Shown: positions 20,882-31,837 of the stretch, one piece after another
How positions within the stretch are numbered: position 1 is the first letter of the stretch
Layout: each line of letters starts with the position of its first letter
Assembly: GCF_947242115.1 (NCBI RefSeq)
Contig: NC_074718.1
Coordinates: forward strand, 43,954,699 to 44,018,698
DNA from: Biomphalaria glabrata
Lineage: Eukaryota; Mollusca; Gastropoda; Planorbidae
Direction: 5' to 3'
DNA: 64,000 bases
Notes under the pieces: model-generated
Databases searched by the model: none
The model's input: only the letters and a program-made list of their open reading frames with translations
What the model was told of the DNA's origin: nothing
Position numbers and translations under genes: made by a program

Positions 20882-21829
20882 GATAACGCAGGGGGAACAA
20901 ATTGATGCGTTTTTAAGCTACGAAACATCAAACAGTTAATTTAACAGTCGTGTTCTGTTGCAGCATGCTACTATTTGCAATTGTCTTTCAGAAAGATATC
21001 GAATAACTTTTTGTTTTATAAACGGTGAATGACTTGTATATTATTGTTTCTACTTTAAAATGTAAAAAGGTGATTTAAAGTGTCATTACGGTAAATAGAG
21101 AATATTTAATTTGAAGGTTAAACAGAGACTACACTATATACAGCTACAACTTAATCAACTCTATACATTATATGATATAATTGATGAAACAAAAATGATG
21201 AACGCCCTCTGAGGATTCATCGTGATTAATGGTTTTTTAAAATACAGTATTTAAAAGAGACAATAATTAGATTTCTCTCAACATTATGAACTTTGTCTCA
21301 ATATCTTTAAATATAATTTCTCCTGAATGTATCAATTAGTGATCTATATTTACCCAAAATAGGGTCTAGCTATAGTTGAAGGATGCATTATAAAATAAAG
21401 AGGAGGTTACCCTATTAAGTCAATCAATAACTTTCTGTCATGGATTGTCTCGCTTTTGTGCTCGATAGAATTTAATAGCGAAAAATTCTGTGTATTAGTA
21501 AAAATAGTCACTAGTGGCACGACTCATACGACTGCAGACAATCACCTGTCATTATCATGGGGTGGAGGATATTTTTTTTTTACCAAGGTCACGACATTTC
21601 CCGCAGCCGTTCAGCTACAATTTCCCGTGATTAAAATTACAATACTAGAAACACCATGTTTGAAACTTTTACTAATTTTATACAATTATCTAATGATGGT
21701 TGAGACAATTATAATCTTATTAAGTAACGTCTCCAATTAACGTACATCTTTTAAAGCTTCAATTAATTCTGTATTAGTCTTGTATATCCCATACATTTCG
21801 TCTCTAGTAGTTCATTTATATTTGTACCA
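20882..21829. other. Upstream region of GPCR 2, AT-rich
   Basis: No gene or clear repeat. The promoter of GPCR 2 should lie here. Short open frames on the plus strand have no recognisable motif. Confidence 0.4.
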
Positions 21830-22235
21830 GCAGTACACAAAGATAAAGCACTTTCCTCGTCCCATATGCTAGGACAAATTTGTACAAATGCTCCTTCTTC
21901 CGTAGCGCTATTAGGAAATATAGTACATAATTCAAAATGTGGATTATGATCAATACCTCCGAAACAAAACATAAACACGTTGGACAAATTCTTTCAGAAA
22001 GACACAAGGATAAAGGCACATTCTTCGCTCCATATGCTAGGACAAATTTGTACAAATGCTCCTTCTTCCGTAGCGCTATTAGGGCAAGGAATGGGTTGCC
22101 TGAGCTAGCCAGGAAAATCAGTGACTTGGCAGAATTTAAGGCATTGTTTAATATGCATGACTAATTGCATGACGCGTAGGACGTAATCATCTTTTTTTTT
22201 GAAGTAACGTCTGCATTATATAAGATAAGCACAGA
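21830..22235 (+). mobile_element. LINE family A, 3' end with internal duplication
   Basis: The plus frame encodes ARTNLYKCSFF, then SAIRARNGLPELARK, ISDLAEFKALFNMHD and a stop at 22162-22164. This matches the C-terminus of many LINE ORFs ('RtnlykkSFfpraIr.WN.LP...l..FK'). The 3' end ACGTCTGCATTATATAAGAT AAG follows. A 75-80-bp part (CATATGCTAGGACAAATTTG through CCGTAGCGCTATTAGG) is present twice, near 21868-21912 and 22033-22083. Confidence 0.8.
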
Positions 22236-22709
22236 ACGGCTACTCCTGTTGATATACTCTCAGGATTTATAATTTTTTTTTAACTCCATTGAATTAGTGT
22301 AACTGTTACAATGATATTTCACGGCCCGCTCTCTCTTTCTCTCTCTGGAATTCTCTTTTTTTTTCCTTGCGCATCGTTAATTTCTCCCACATAGACTTTT
22401 GACTTGATTTGGAAAGACCCGCTTCTTAATGCGCCCCTGACACATACACGCTCTCATGTTTTGGGCCCCTGAATTTGAGTAGCACTTATACTCCCTCCAC
22501 CTCACTCTCCCCTCCCCTCGCTTACAAAAAAAAAAAGTTAGTTCTTCGTACACATTCTCGTTCCCATTTTTGTTCTCTAAATAAAAAGAAATATCAATTT
22601 GGTTTTATTTATTGTAATGATCAATTTTGAATGTTGCGAAATGACAAAAAAATAACTTTTCAACGATATTAGATATAGTTGACAGTGATACAACGTACTG
22701 TTACTTGTG

Positions 22710-23345
22710 CTCTCTCTCTCTCCATCTCTCTCTCTCTCCATCTCTCTCTCTCTCCATCTCTCTCTCTCTCTCTCCATCTCTCTCTCTCCATCTCTCTCTC
22801 TATCTCTCTCTCTCCATCTCTCTCTCTCCATCTCTCTCTCTATCTCTCTCTCTCCATCTCTCTCTCTCCATCTCTCTCTCTGTCTCTCCATCTCTCTCTG
22901 TCTCTCCATCTCTCTCCATCTCTCTCTCTCTCCATCTCTCTCTCTCTGTCTCTCCATCTCTCTCTCTCTCCATCTCTCTCTCTTTCTCCATCTCTCTCTC
23001 TCTCTCCATCTCTCTCTCTCTCTCTCCATCTCTCTCTCCATCTCTCTCTCTGTCTCTCCATCTCTCTCTCTCTCTCTCCATCTCTCTCTCCATCTCTCTC
23101 TCTTTCCATCTCTCTGTCTCCATCTCTCTCTCTCCATCTCTCTCTCTCTCCATCTCTCTCTGTCTCTCCATCTCTCTCTCTCTCTCTCCATCTCTCTCTC
23201 TCTCCATCTCTCTCTCCATCTCTCTCTCTCTCCATCTCTCTCTCTCCATCTCTCTCTCTCTCCATCTCTCTCTCTGTCTCTCCATCTCTCTCTCTCTCCA
23301 TCTCTCTCTCTCTCCATCTCTCTCTCTCTCCATCTCTCTGTCTCG
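22710..23345. repeat. (TC)n/CCATCTC microsatellite, about 640 bp
   Basis: It is almost pure TCTC with CCAT inserted every 12-18 bases and occasional TGTC or TTTC. All frames are open on both strands (Ser/Leu/His-rich or Arg/Glu-rich), an effect of the repeat, not of coding. Confidence 0.97.
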
Positions 23346-23476
23346 AAACAAAAAAAAAAGATTCTAGATCTATCTCATTAATACATGGTTGCATCTTTAG
23401 AGATGCGTGGTATTGTCCCCCCATCCATGTGACATGGGTGGATTCGGAGGTGCCTATAAATCTATTCCGACTCACT

Positions 23477-23665
23477 AATGGACCTCATTCACCAATCGTA
23501 AACAAACAACATTTAGTCACGTGATCTTATTGATAAAACAACGGGGAAAAAAACTGTCACGTGACAACCATCATGAATTAAACATGAGATCGTAAATTAT
23601 ATAGAAGAGACAGAGCACCGCGTGGCTAATTGTTGTTTGTTTACGATTGGTGAAGGGGGTCCATT
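23477..23665. mobile_element. CACGTGAC MITE, copy 1
   Basis: Terminal inverted repeats of about 37 bp begin AATGGACCTCATTCACCAAT CGTAAACAAACAACA and end in the reverse complement GTTGTTTGTTTACGATTGGT GAAGGGGGTCCATT. Inner palindromic motifs CACGTGA and TCACGTGAC follow. No clear target-site duplication flanks it. Other copies are at 42293, 58168 and, in part, 25495. Confidence 0.88.
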
Positions 23666-23737
23666 GATACTCTGGAGAAACACAGCGCTGAATATATTTT
23701 TTTTTCTTCAGTTCAACGCTTTCAAACTCAGTTTAAT

Positions 23738-23960
23738 AAAACAGGTCATCTCTTTCTGTAGCCCGCGGTTAACGAGGGTGTCATGTGACCAGAACCACAA
23801 CCAACCGCCTTTACTTTCCCCTTACTACTGGCAGGTGCACATTAGAACTGGTTGGACTCAGAGGCGCCCTAAAGATCCCAAAATTAAGAATCCCTGTCTT
23901 CACCAGGATTGGAACCCGGGATCCGCCGGTTCGGAAGCTAAGCGCTTTACCACAAGTCAC
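23738..23960 (-). repeat. SINE family 1 copy
   Basis: Minus-strand head with GCGCTTAGCTTCCGAACC and GGATCCCGGGTTCCAATCCT (B box, one change), body through GGTTGTGGTTCTGGTCACAT to AGATGACC. The extreme 5' end is replaced by the adjoining repeat shared with 846-1030. Confidence 0.8.
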
Positions 23961-24390
23961 AATCCCAGCTATGAAAGAAAAAATGCCTTGGAGTATAAAC
24001 ACGAAGATCTCTGTAACAGACGTTTTGACCCACCTCACGCCTACGCCTACAAGATCTTGAAGGAAACAGACAAGTTGACCCACTTCACTCCTACGCCAAC
24101 AAGACCTTGAAGGAAACAGACAAGTTGACCCACTTCACGCCTACGCCTACAAGACCTTGAAGGAAACAGACAAGTTGACCCACCTCACGCCTACTCCAAC
24201 AAGATCTTGAAGAAACAGACAAGTTGACCCACTTCACGCCTACACCAACAAGATCTTGAAGAAACAGACAAGTTGACCCACTTCACGCCTACGCCTACAA
24301 GATCTTGAAGGAAAGGACTAAAAGAAAAAGAAAGGAAAAAAAAACCTCTCTTTCTTGCTTTAAATTCTTACCTTCCGGTTCATCGCCAAC
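23961..24390. repeat. Repeat joined to SINE, with 50-53-bp tandem expansion
   Basis: It is homologous to 846-1030 (ATGCCTTGGAGTATAAAC, GAAGATCTCTGTAACAGAC). Between the shared parts, AAACAGACAAGTTGACCCAC TTCACGCCTACGCCTACAAG is repeated five to six times at 50-53-bp steps (24040-24310). The sister locus at 905-960 has a single unit. Confidence 0.85.
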
Positions 24391-24424
24391 ATTCAAGAAG
24401 GAACTTTCTTAATCATCTAATTAA

Positions 24425-24830
24425 CTCTGTGGCATTTTACGTCTCGAGAGATAATCTTTTCCCTTTGCAACTTCTTGTGTGACTAAAGAGGCCAATCCTT
24501 GATACACAGCTGAGGTCGCAGGTTAGGCATATGTAATCATATGTTGCATTTTCACCCTTCTTTCTGTTTCTGTTTTGTATGACATCTGCAATCTGTGACC
24601 CTTCCTTTATGCTCTCTCCCCACGTGGATCTGTCCAGTGCCACCTCTTCCCAGTTGCCAGTGTCGATTTTGAAGAGCTTCATGTCGCGTTTGCATACGTC
24701 CGTATAACGTAAAAGTGGGCGACCAGCGGCTCTCCTGCCTTCTATTAGATCGTCATACAGGATGTCCTGTGGAAGTCGACCTACTGGCATTCTACTCGTC
24801 ATCCAATTAACAAAACTTCACATTATAGAT
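24425..24830 (-). mobile_element. LINE C-terminal fragment with CCHC/C2H2-like finger
   Basis: A minus-strand frame ending at 24437 reads RMPVGRLPQDILYDDLIEGR, GRPLLRYTDVCKRDMKLFKI, NWEEVALDRSTW and CLTCDLSCVSRIGLFSHTRSC. The Cys/His pattern C-x2-C-x12-H-x3-C and the preceding 'W...A.DR..W' are typical of the C-terminus of several LINE ORFs. The upstream RT is absent. Confidence 0.8.
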
Positions 24831-25204
24831 AACTTAATTAGTTTTTGTCTGGGGGCTTAAAACGGAGTTCGGAGTTAAACAGTTAGACAGAGATTAAGAA
24901 CACAACAGCTTACAAATATCTTAGGATCCTCCACAAGAAATCATCGTACAAGTTCAAAGGTTGAGCGAATGGAACGAGCATGACGTCATACAATATGAAG
25001 TCACAAAATGTTTAGACAGGGATTATGCAATTCAAACATAACTTGCATCATATGTTCTAAGCTGATGTAGACATAGGCCAAATCTACAGTACACAAAATC
25101 AGAGATTATTTAACCCTGGGGATTGTGGAAAGTCGTGTTTCTAAGTCGAGGAACATTTTAGAATTGAACGAAAGTCACATTTAGAAATACAACATTCAGG
25201 TTTG

Positions 25205-25494
25205 TGACATTGTGAGTATAAACATTTGCTAATGTAAGTATAAACATTTACTAATGTAAGTATAAATATTTACTAATGTAAGTATAAACATTTACTAATG
25301 TAAGTATAATCATTTACTAATGTAAGTATACAAATTTACTCATGTAGATTTAAACGTTTACTAATTGAAAATGTAAAAAAAAAAGTAAATAAGGCATTGT
25401 TTTTTATTCCAAGGATTAAGAATAAGTGCAGAATTTCATGCAGACCCAGTTGCCACCTGCATATTTTGCCAAGTCTGGTGCCGACAAAGCTGTT
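25205..25494. repeat. Dispersed repeat E with 22-bp tandem units
   Basis: Units of AATGTAAGTATAAACATTTACT repeat about six times (25230-25345), followed by GTAAATAAGGCATTGTTTTT and CAGACCCAGTTGCCACCTGC. The same sequence in the same orientation is at 35588-35813, with fewer units. Confidence 0.85.
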
Positions 25495-25643
25495 TCATTT
25501 AGCCACGTGATAATATTGATAAAATAACGAGAGAAAAAAACGTATCCCGTGATAGTCTTTGTGTATTACGTCATTAGTATAGATGATGTAGAGAATCTTG
25601 TGGCTAAATGTTGTTTGTTTACGATTGGTGAATGAGGTCCATT
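25495..25643. mobile_element. CACGTGAC MITE, copy 4, left end missing
   Basis: It has ATTTAGCCACGTGATAATAT on the left and GTTGTTTGTTTACGATTGGT GAATGAGGTCCATT on the right, but lacks the first 30 or so bases of the left inverted repeat. It interrupts dispersed repeat E: the related locus at 35813 reads on from GCTGTTTC into ACAGG without it. Confidence 0.8.
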
Positions 25644-25790
25644 ACAGGAATGCAATTACAGAGCCACAATTACATATTTACAGTTACATAATTACAATTA
25701 CAGAACCACAATTACAGAATTACATTTACATAATTACAATTAAAGAATGACAATTACAGATCCACAATTACAGAACCGCCATTAACAAAA
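25644..25790. repeat. (ACAATTACAGAAC)n low-copy tandem repeat
   Basis: Degenerate units around ACAATTACAGAACCAC follow the MITE. They resemble the CACAACTACAGAATC array at 37330-37705. Confidence 0.7.
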
Positions 25791-26119
25791 TGCCAATGTT
25801 ATGAGAATTATATACTGTATTGGTTGTCGTTCTTATGTTTACATATGCCTGCAACTCGTCCGTAAGAATGTGTTCATGAACTGTTAGGGATGTGTAATGT
25901 GTAGTCGTTCCGTGTATTACATTGGTATGAACAGGAATAACACAATAGAGTCGAACATCGAAATCCATGTCCGTATAGTACAGCTTTAAAACACAGTATG
26001 AAGTATGACTACATATAGCACGAATTATTTTGTTGCTGTTTTATTACGTTCCCACTATACTGACTCATTTCAATGAAACGTGTTTAGGTAGACAATCTGT
26101 CATTCAAGATTTTTTTTTA

Positions 26120-26573
26120 AATGTGTGTATATAGGGCCTTGTACTGGAGTTTTGTGCTTCCTCAAGTGCCTCCTCATGTGGCTGGTGAGACCTATGTGAG
26201 CCCGGAATGTTCGGCTGCACACTGGGCAGATTATTCCAGCTGGAGCTAGTGTCATCGGCCTTGCTTTTCTTCTTTGGCGTGTTTCTTCTGCCAGCGTTGT
26301 TCTCTTTTCCTCAGCCACCTTTGCGCCAGTTTTCACAGCGCGACCCCATGATGCTCTGTCATGTGCCTCTGTCTCCCAGGTGGCTGGGTATATGCTGAAC
26401 GCCTTCAGAGAAGCTTTGAGGGTGTCCCTGAAGCGTTTTCTTTGACCTCCTTGCGAGCGCTTTCCTTCGCTTAGTTGGCCATATAAGAGTCGTTTAGGGA
26501 TGCGGCGGTCTTCCATTCTGCAGATGTGTCCAGTCCATCGTAGCTGGGACTGTATATGATATATGTCAATCAC
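26120..26573 (-). mobile_element. LINE C-terminal fragment with C2H2 finger
   Basis: The minus frame encodes IQSQLRWTGHICRMEDRRIP, GQLSEGKRSQGGQRKRFRDT, WETEAHDRASWGRAV and, at the end, CPVCSRTFRAHIGLTSHMRRH. This is the classic C-terminal part of a LINE ORF with a zinc finger. Relative to the paralogous flank at 38163-38260 it is an extra insertion. Confidence 0.85.
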
Positions 26574-26708
26574 ATGCGCATCGTATGGTTTTAGTACTAT
26601 TAAACTTAGCCTTAGATTCTGCGCATTTGGTTAAATGCTGTTTCCGTAAAATTCTTTCTCTAGCAATGTCTGATTTAATAGCTGTTCAAACATTAATATG
26701 TTGTCATC

Positions 26709-27096
26709 TGTTAGAGAGCTAGTTTAGTTAGTTGGGTTGCGCACTTTGTTAGAGCGACAGTGAACGGATAGTTTAGAATGACGACATAGGCTTTGGGGTT
26801 AGAGGTTAAGATTACTTTAGGAATCAGTTACCGCTAGACTCTTGAGGGGATAACATCGTTTTATAGTGACAGACTAGACTGTGGCCCATTCTGTAATAAA
26901 CGTTTGTTTGAAGTTCACCTTGAGTCAACTTGGTCCTTGAGTCTGTGTTCCTGTTAGTACCTTATCTATATTTGTGACGGTGTGCATGAAGAACTCTCAG
27001 ATTGAAAATACATCATAAAAGGTACGCACGCACTAAGTCTACATAATCATCTTTAGAAATACTTCAGCTACATATGACTACACATGCATCCGTTAC
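26709..27096. mobile_element. 388-bp insertion, LTR-like fossil
   Basis: The paralogous flank (38370-38385) reads through uninterrupted, whereas here 388 bp starting TGTTAGAGAGC are bounded by a 5-bp direct repeat TCATC (26704-26708 and 27097-27101). An AATAAAC motif lies near 26890. The size, TG start and polyadenylation signal suggest a solo LTR, but the right end does not finish in CA, so the class is unsure. Confidence 0.5.
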
Positions 27097-27142
27097 TCAT
27101 CACATTCTAAGACTTTAAAGAAATTTACCCCCCAAAATTATT

Positions 27143-28237
27143 TTAACCAATTACTGACTTGGTAAAGAAATTCCTTTTCAAAGAAACATCTTTGACATTG
27201 ATACATTTCATAAATTGATATCTGAAGCTTGAGCTCATTTTCAAAAATATAAAAAAGTGACAGGATGAATTGCAAAAGTCTATGACGAAGAGCAACAGAG
27301 CAATAGTCACAAATACATTGTTATATTTTCGTAGATTGTAGAATTCTGGTTCCGCAAGTTGGCCTATGTAAAAAATAAATCTGGGAAACAGGTTGATGAT
27401 GTAGATGCTGATGATGGTCAGTAATGTCCTTGACACTTGTTTTTCTCGTTTGGAAGTTGTTTTATTACTTGTATAATCTTGATGGAGATGTGATGAAGAC
27501 TTCCTCAGCAGAACTACGGTCAGTGCTGAGCAAATACACATCACAATGAAACTGATAGTTGGAATCAGTATGCCAATACTTTGATAATAAACCATGACGA
27601 TGCCAGATTTTTCAATATAGAACTGACTTAAAGTAAATTTGGCAACACTCGTGTTCAAAGTCTGGCTAAATTCAAATTTAATGGTATATATGAAATACAC
27701 TACTATGTAAGCGCCGAAGGTAAAGACCGAAATTATTATAACAGACAACAGACTAATTAAAGGTGTTAGCAAAGACTTCGCAGTGAAAGGTTTCCAGACG
27801 CATAACAGTCTCTCCAGCGATAAAAATGCAGCAAGGGCAAAGGTCACGTAGCCAGCATATAGAGATGTGTAATCTATAGTTGGAAACGTGACGTTGTACC
27901 ACGTGACACCTAGGGCTTTGTTGACAAATTCTATTGGAATATAGAACTTGGCTACAAATCCGCAGATAGATTTAAAGAGATTCCAAACAGAGATGGCAGT
28001 CATGGAAACTGTCGAACCTTCCTTAAAACCCTGACGATAGAACACAACGATATTGAGTGAATTTGTAACGACGCCAATAAATGCAAGGGGAAGTAAGAAT
28101 CCAAATTTGATAACAAACATTATTTCCCCTAATACCTCATTACTGACTAAAACTTGTGCTGAAAAGTTATTAGATACTTTTGAATTTGATGCGTTGACTA
28201 TCATCCTAAATACAGTCGACACTTCTAGAGACACCAT
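27143..28237 (-). CDS. GPCR 3, gastropod chemosensory-receptor-like
   Basis: A single exon encodes 364 residues from ATG 28237 (MVSLEVSTVFRMIV), matching the start of GPCR 2 and 4; the three codons before it open with TTG and are excluded. It has seven membrane segments with the same marks as its paralogues: GVVTNSLNIVVF in TM1, ERLLCVWKP after TM3, INLFPRF in TM6 and DFCNSSCHFFIFL in TM7. The N-terminal tail is slightly shorter than in GPCR 4 (a small deletion after NNFS). N-linked sequons include NAS near residue 15 and NVT in the first extracellular loop. It is nearly identical to GPCR 4 and shares its flanks. It is intact and probably functional as a membrane chemoreceptor; the ligand is unknown. 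Confidence 0.9.
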   Translation of the reverse strand: MVSLEVSTVFRMIVNASNSKVSNNFSAQVLVSNEVLGEIMFVIKFGFLLPLAFIGVVTNSLNIVVFYRQGFKEGSTVSMTAISVWNLFKSICGFVAKFYIPIEFVNKALGVTWYNVTFPTIDYTSLYAGYVTFALAAFLSLERLLCVWKPFTAKSLLTPLISLLSVIIISVFTFGAYIVVYFIYTIKFEFSQTLNTSVAKFTLSQFYIEKSGIVMVYYQSIGILIPTISFIVMCICSALTVVLLRKSSSHLHQDYTSNKTTSKREKQVSRTLLTIISIYIINLFPRFIFYIGQLAEPEFYNLRKYNNVFVTIALLLFVIDFCNSSCHFFIFLKMSSSFRYQFMKCINVKDVSLKRNFFTKSVIG

Positions 28238-28460
28238 GATGAGCAAAGGTAAACCATCCGTTGCAATAAATTAGATTTGTTTCAAAATTAATTATTACAA
28301 ATTCTATGCGAAGACATGCAAAGATATGCAAAGAGTAGTTCTGTCATGTTCAACAGAACATATACTTTTACGTTGCTAAAGAACTATATAGATTGAAGTA
28401 CTAACTTTGCTATCTAATATATCAGTATATATTGCAGTACTGTCTAGCACTGATGCCAAG

Positions 28461-28898
28461 TATGCTAATGTGTTTGAAATCAATTTTAAAAAAACTTTCA
28501 GATTCTTGCGTTAACTCCTTACTATAGATTCACAAGAAACTTTTACAATATATAGTGTATACATTCTAAAGATAAGTGACGCTGTGATATACTTTGATTT
28601 GTTACTTAATTAGCTCAAAACAAAAGTGTGTTCTTTTAAGTATGGACTTTCATTCCCATAGGTTAGGTCTATTATTTCAGTATTCTAATGTGTTTGAAAT
28701 CAATTTTAAAAAAACTTTCAGATTCTTGCGTTAACTCCTTACTATAGATTCACAAGAAACTTTTACAATATATAGTGTATACATTCTAAAGATAAGTGAC
28801 GCTGTGATATACTTTGATTTGTTACTTAATTAGCTCAAAACAAAAGTGTGTTTTAAGTACAGACTTTCATTCCCATAGGTTAGGTCTATTATTTCAAA
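28461..28898. repeat. 220-bp tandem duplication upstream of GPCR 3
   Basis: GCTAATGTGTTTGAAATCAA at 28464 recurs as TCTAATGTGTTTGAAATC at 28684; the whole 220 bp are nearly identical, including ATATATAGTGTATACATTCT and AAACAAAAGTGTGTT. The GPCR 4 locus has one copy (39775-39975). Confidence 0.92.
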
Positions 28899-29330
28899 AG
28901 AAATGAATCAATAGTATTTTTTTCCAGGACCAAGTTGCTCTGAAGTGGATTTAATGACACATTAATAAGAGGTATTTCTGGCCGTTTCTAAACTATTATA
29001 CAGTAAAGTGTTAGTCATAGCTATTAATTTGTAGTATATTGTTTGTTCTAGTCAATAGAAAAGTAAGCTGTTTCATTCTACCAACATACACCTGACTTTG
29101 TTTTAATAGCATACTATAGAACAAAAGTTCTTGCAAATAATAAGGCTGTGACAAGATTTTAGCTAAACCTGACTATTTTTTTTACTTATTTACTTTTTCA
29201 ATGTTTCTTTTACTTGTATGAATTTAGAGATATTGTTTAGACATGTATTAAAATGGTTGATGTTATCTTATCTTAAGAAATGCAGACGTTACTTCAGAAA
29301 AGAAGATGTTTACATCCTACGAGTGTTCCT

Positions 29331-29930
29331 TAGGTCAATCTGATTTTTCGACGGAAGATTGTTTTTATTGAATCGAATTTTGTGACTAGGGATATGTACA
29401 TTTGATTAGGAGAACTGTGAAATGGTTTCTATTACTTGGAGTATTGACTGCTCATAGTTGGATTTTGCTTCTGCAATAAGAAGGATATCGGCGACCTGAC
29501 AATCGGTGAGTTAACTTTCTTTAGCCTACTCCAAAATCGTAACAGTATTTTATTTGGTTTTGGTTTTCTATTTGAAAGCAAACTACAATCTATTTGGGTT
29601 TCGAGTAAGCTTCAAGAGTCTTCAACGTCTGAACATATGAAAGTTTACAGCGAGCTACGAAAAAAGAACTGACGTCATCAACAGACCAGTCATCAGATAT
29701 ATGTGGGCGAGAATTAGCGAATGAAATGGAACTATTTAGGCATATTCTACCAAATACCGCCAAACCTCGGTAGAAATGTTAGCTATCTGTCTACTAAGGA
29801 AAGATAAACTGCTTTACCAAACAACTTTGTTGCACTCAGAATATTTTTTTGACAATACCAGTAACTGTGGCATGTAGTGAAAAATGCTTCTCGCGCCTCA
29901 AACTAATCAAGATTGAACAATTAGGCAATT
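29331..29930. other. Intergenic DNA, no feature seen
   Basis: Moderately AT-rich sequence with no supported gene or repeat. A fragment (ATTTTTTTGACAATACCAG...GTGAAAAATGCTTCTCGCGCCTCAAA) could be from a hAT-family transposase-like repeat, but this is too short to claim. Confidence 0.3.
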
Positions 29931-29934
29931 ATTG

Positions 29935-30285
29935 AGTGGGAAGCGTGGCGGGTCATTGCATAGTAGCGGATCATTGTATAGTAGCGGTCATTGCATAGTG
30001 GCGGGTCATTGTATAGTAGCGGGTCATTGCATAGTAGCGGGTCATTGCATAGTAGCGGGTCATTGCATAGTGGCGGGTCATTGTATAGTAGCGGGTCATT
30101 GCATAGTGGCGGGTCATTGTATAGTAGCGGGTCATTGCATAGTAGCGGGTCATTGCATAGTGGCGGGTCATTGCATAGTAGCGGGTCATTGCATAGTGGC
30201 GGGTCATTGCATAGTAGCGGGTCATTGCATAGTAGCGGGTCATATTGCATAGTAGCGGGTCATTGCATAGCAACTGGTGCTGAAA
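29935..30285. repeat. 18-bp minisatellite
   Basis: About 19 units of AGCGGGTCATTGCATAGT, varying at two positions (AGC/GGC and GCA/GTA). The 18-bp period keeps several frames open on both strands; these are not genes. Confidence 0.96.
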
Positions 30286-30299
30286 TGAGTCGCAGGTCC

Positions 30300-30735
30300 A
30301 CTAGTTAAAGTTGTATCGTTAAGTTGTTTGAATGATAAGTTATATCAGCTGAAGTTGTACAAGTAAAAAGTTTAATATTATCACGAGATTTAAGTCTAGT
30401 CAGTATTGACTTGAAAGTCTACGTATATGTTTAGCTTGAAGAAGTATAATCAAGAAGTTAGATAAGAACACGGATGCTTCTTCAGTGCGTTGTCAAGTTG
30501 TTAAATACAAATCTCCGGCAAGACGATTCTGTTTGAAACATTATTAATATAAGAAGAACTATCAAGCAATAAAGGGACACAAATCATCACACTAATGGCC
30601 ACAGAGAATGCAAGAAAACGCATTGAAACTTTGCAGTGTGGAAATGAATTCTGTCCCCTCGGTGTGTTCAAGCGTGGTTCAATCATGGTCAAGTGAACAT
30701 TACATTTCTTAACTTCTAAAGTGCATATTACGGTC
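30300..30735. other. Intergenic DNA, no feature seen
   Basis: No gene or recognised repeat. Confidence 0.4.
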
Positions 30736-30959
30736 CAGGGGCGGACTTGCTACATGGGCAATGTCCGGTGGGTCTGTACCAAATGGGACGGTCTGGTCGC
30801 GACCAAAGAAAAATTATATATATATTGCAAGGGGGGGGGTGTTAAAAAAAAATCCCCTCCACCGAAAAAATCCTGGCTACGCCCATGATATGATATGCCA
30901 TTTGTGGGCCGGTTTATATGGTAATGCCCGGGCCGATTTTGATACTTAGTCCGTCCCTG
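30736..30959. mobile_element. hAT-like MITE, family 2
   Basis: The left end CAGGGGCGGACTTGC and right end TTAGTCCGTCCCTG are inverted repeats of the CAGGGGCGGACTGG type. ATATTAC occurs near both edges (30725 and 30960) but is offset by 3-4 bases on the left, so the target-site duplication is not clean. Related to 44556-44933. Confidence 0.7.
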
Positions 30960-31837
30960 ATATTACCCATATACTTTTATATACTCTATCTAGACTGGAC
31001 ATGGAGATTTTTAACACTACAAAAAATGTCGTGAATTTTTTTTAGAAAGTTGGATCAAGGCGTTGTTTTGTAAAGTAGGACTTTTGAAACATTATCTCAA
31101 TGGAAACAAACAGGAAATGGCTTTGTTTCATATATTTGCGTGCATATCCGAGAAATGATTTTGCATTATTTCTAAACTTTGAGAACTAAAGATCATTACT
31201 TTTCTCAGACAGAAAAGATTGAAAAAAGAGTTTACGTACATAAAAATCTATACATGTATAGGTCTGTGAATCAATCAATCGCGGATAAGAATTTATTTCC
31301 GGTTTCCAGTCTAGATATAATATATAAGTCTATGATATTACCTTTTTTTAGAACCATTTTATCTCGAGTTATACATGATCTAGTATTCACTGGCCTATAT
31401 TTAACACTTATGTCAGTAAAACGAGCGAACTGTGGGATATCTTGTTGCTACATTATCATTTACCATTAGACATAAACATTTAAAAGGAGATAGCATTTTA
31501 GCTCGGCTGGGTTGTAGTATGTATATCTAAAACAAATAACTGTCTACGACATAACGGGATAAAGTGACACAAACTAAACTTGCTATGTTACACTTTAAGA
31601 GGTAAATATACACATTAATTGGCTCCATGTTAAATTATTAACTTATTTACTAGTATTATTACATTCTCTGTAATAAATTCCTTTCCCTCTGAATCCTCTA
31701 GCATTAAAGCTTCTGTTTTGTATTGATAGTTGTCTTCTAATTTTGTTCAATCTTTTTTTTTTCATTCATACTATAAACTCACACTTTCGACGAAGCAAAT
31801 AAATTCACAATTCTAATCATTATTTAAAAAAAAAAAA
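30960..31837. other. AT-rich intergenic DNA
   Basis: No gene, RNA gene or clear repeat is supported. Confidence 0.4.

Larger units (their letters stand above)
26041..29330. repeat. Segmental duplication, copy A (contains GPCR 3)
   Basis: It matches 38160-40622 across both flanks of the receptor gene. On the left, CGTTCCCACTATACTGACT and TCTGATTTAATAGCTGTTCA are shared; on the right, ATTCTATGCGAAGACATGCA, TTAGTCATAGCTATTAATTT and GTATTAAAATGGTTGATGTT. Copy A has the LINE fragment at 26120-26573, the insertion at 26709-27096 and a 220-bp tandem duplication (28461-28680 and 28681-28898) that copy B lacks. Confidence 0.88.

Noticed and set aside
22577-23524. Long Arg/Glu-rich and Ser/Leu-rich frames on both strands
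   Set aside because: They are produced by the TC microsatellite; every frame is open and no non-repeat coding segment is attached.
29921-30308. Several overlapping 100-codon frames, and a CRISPR-like look
   Set aside because: The 18-bp unit is a contiguous minisatellite without unique spacers, and the host is a eukaryote.
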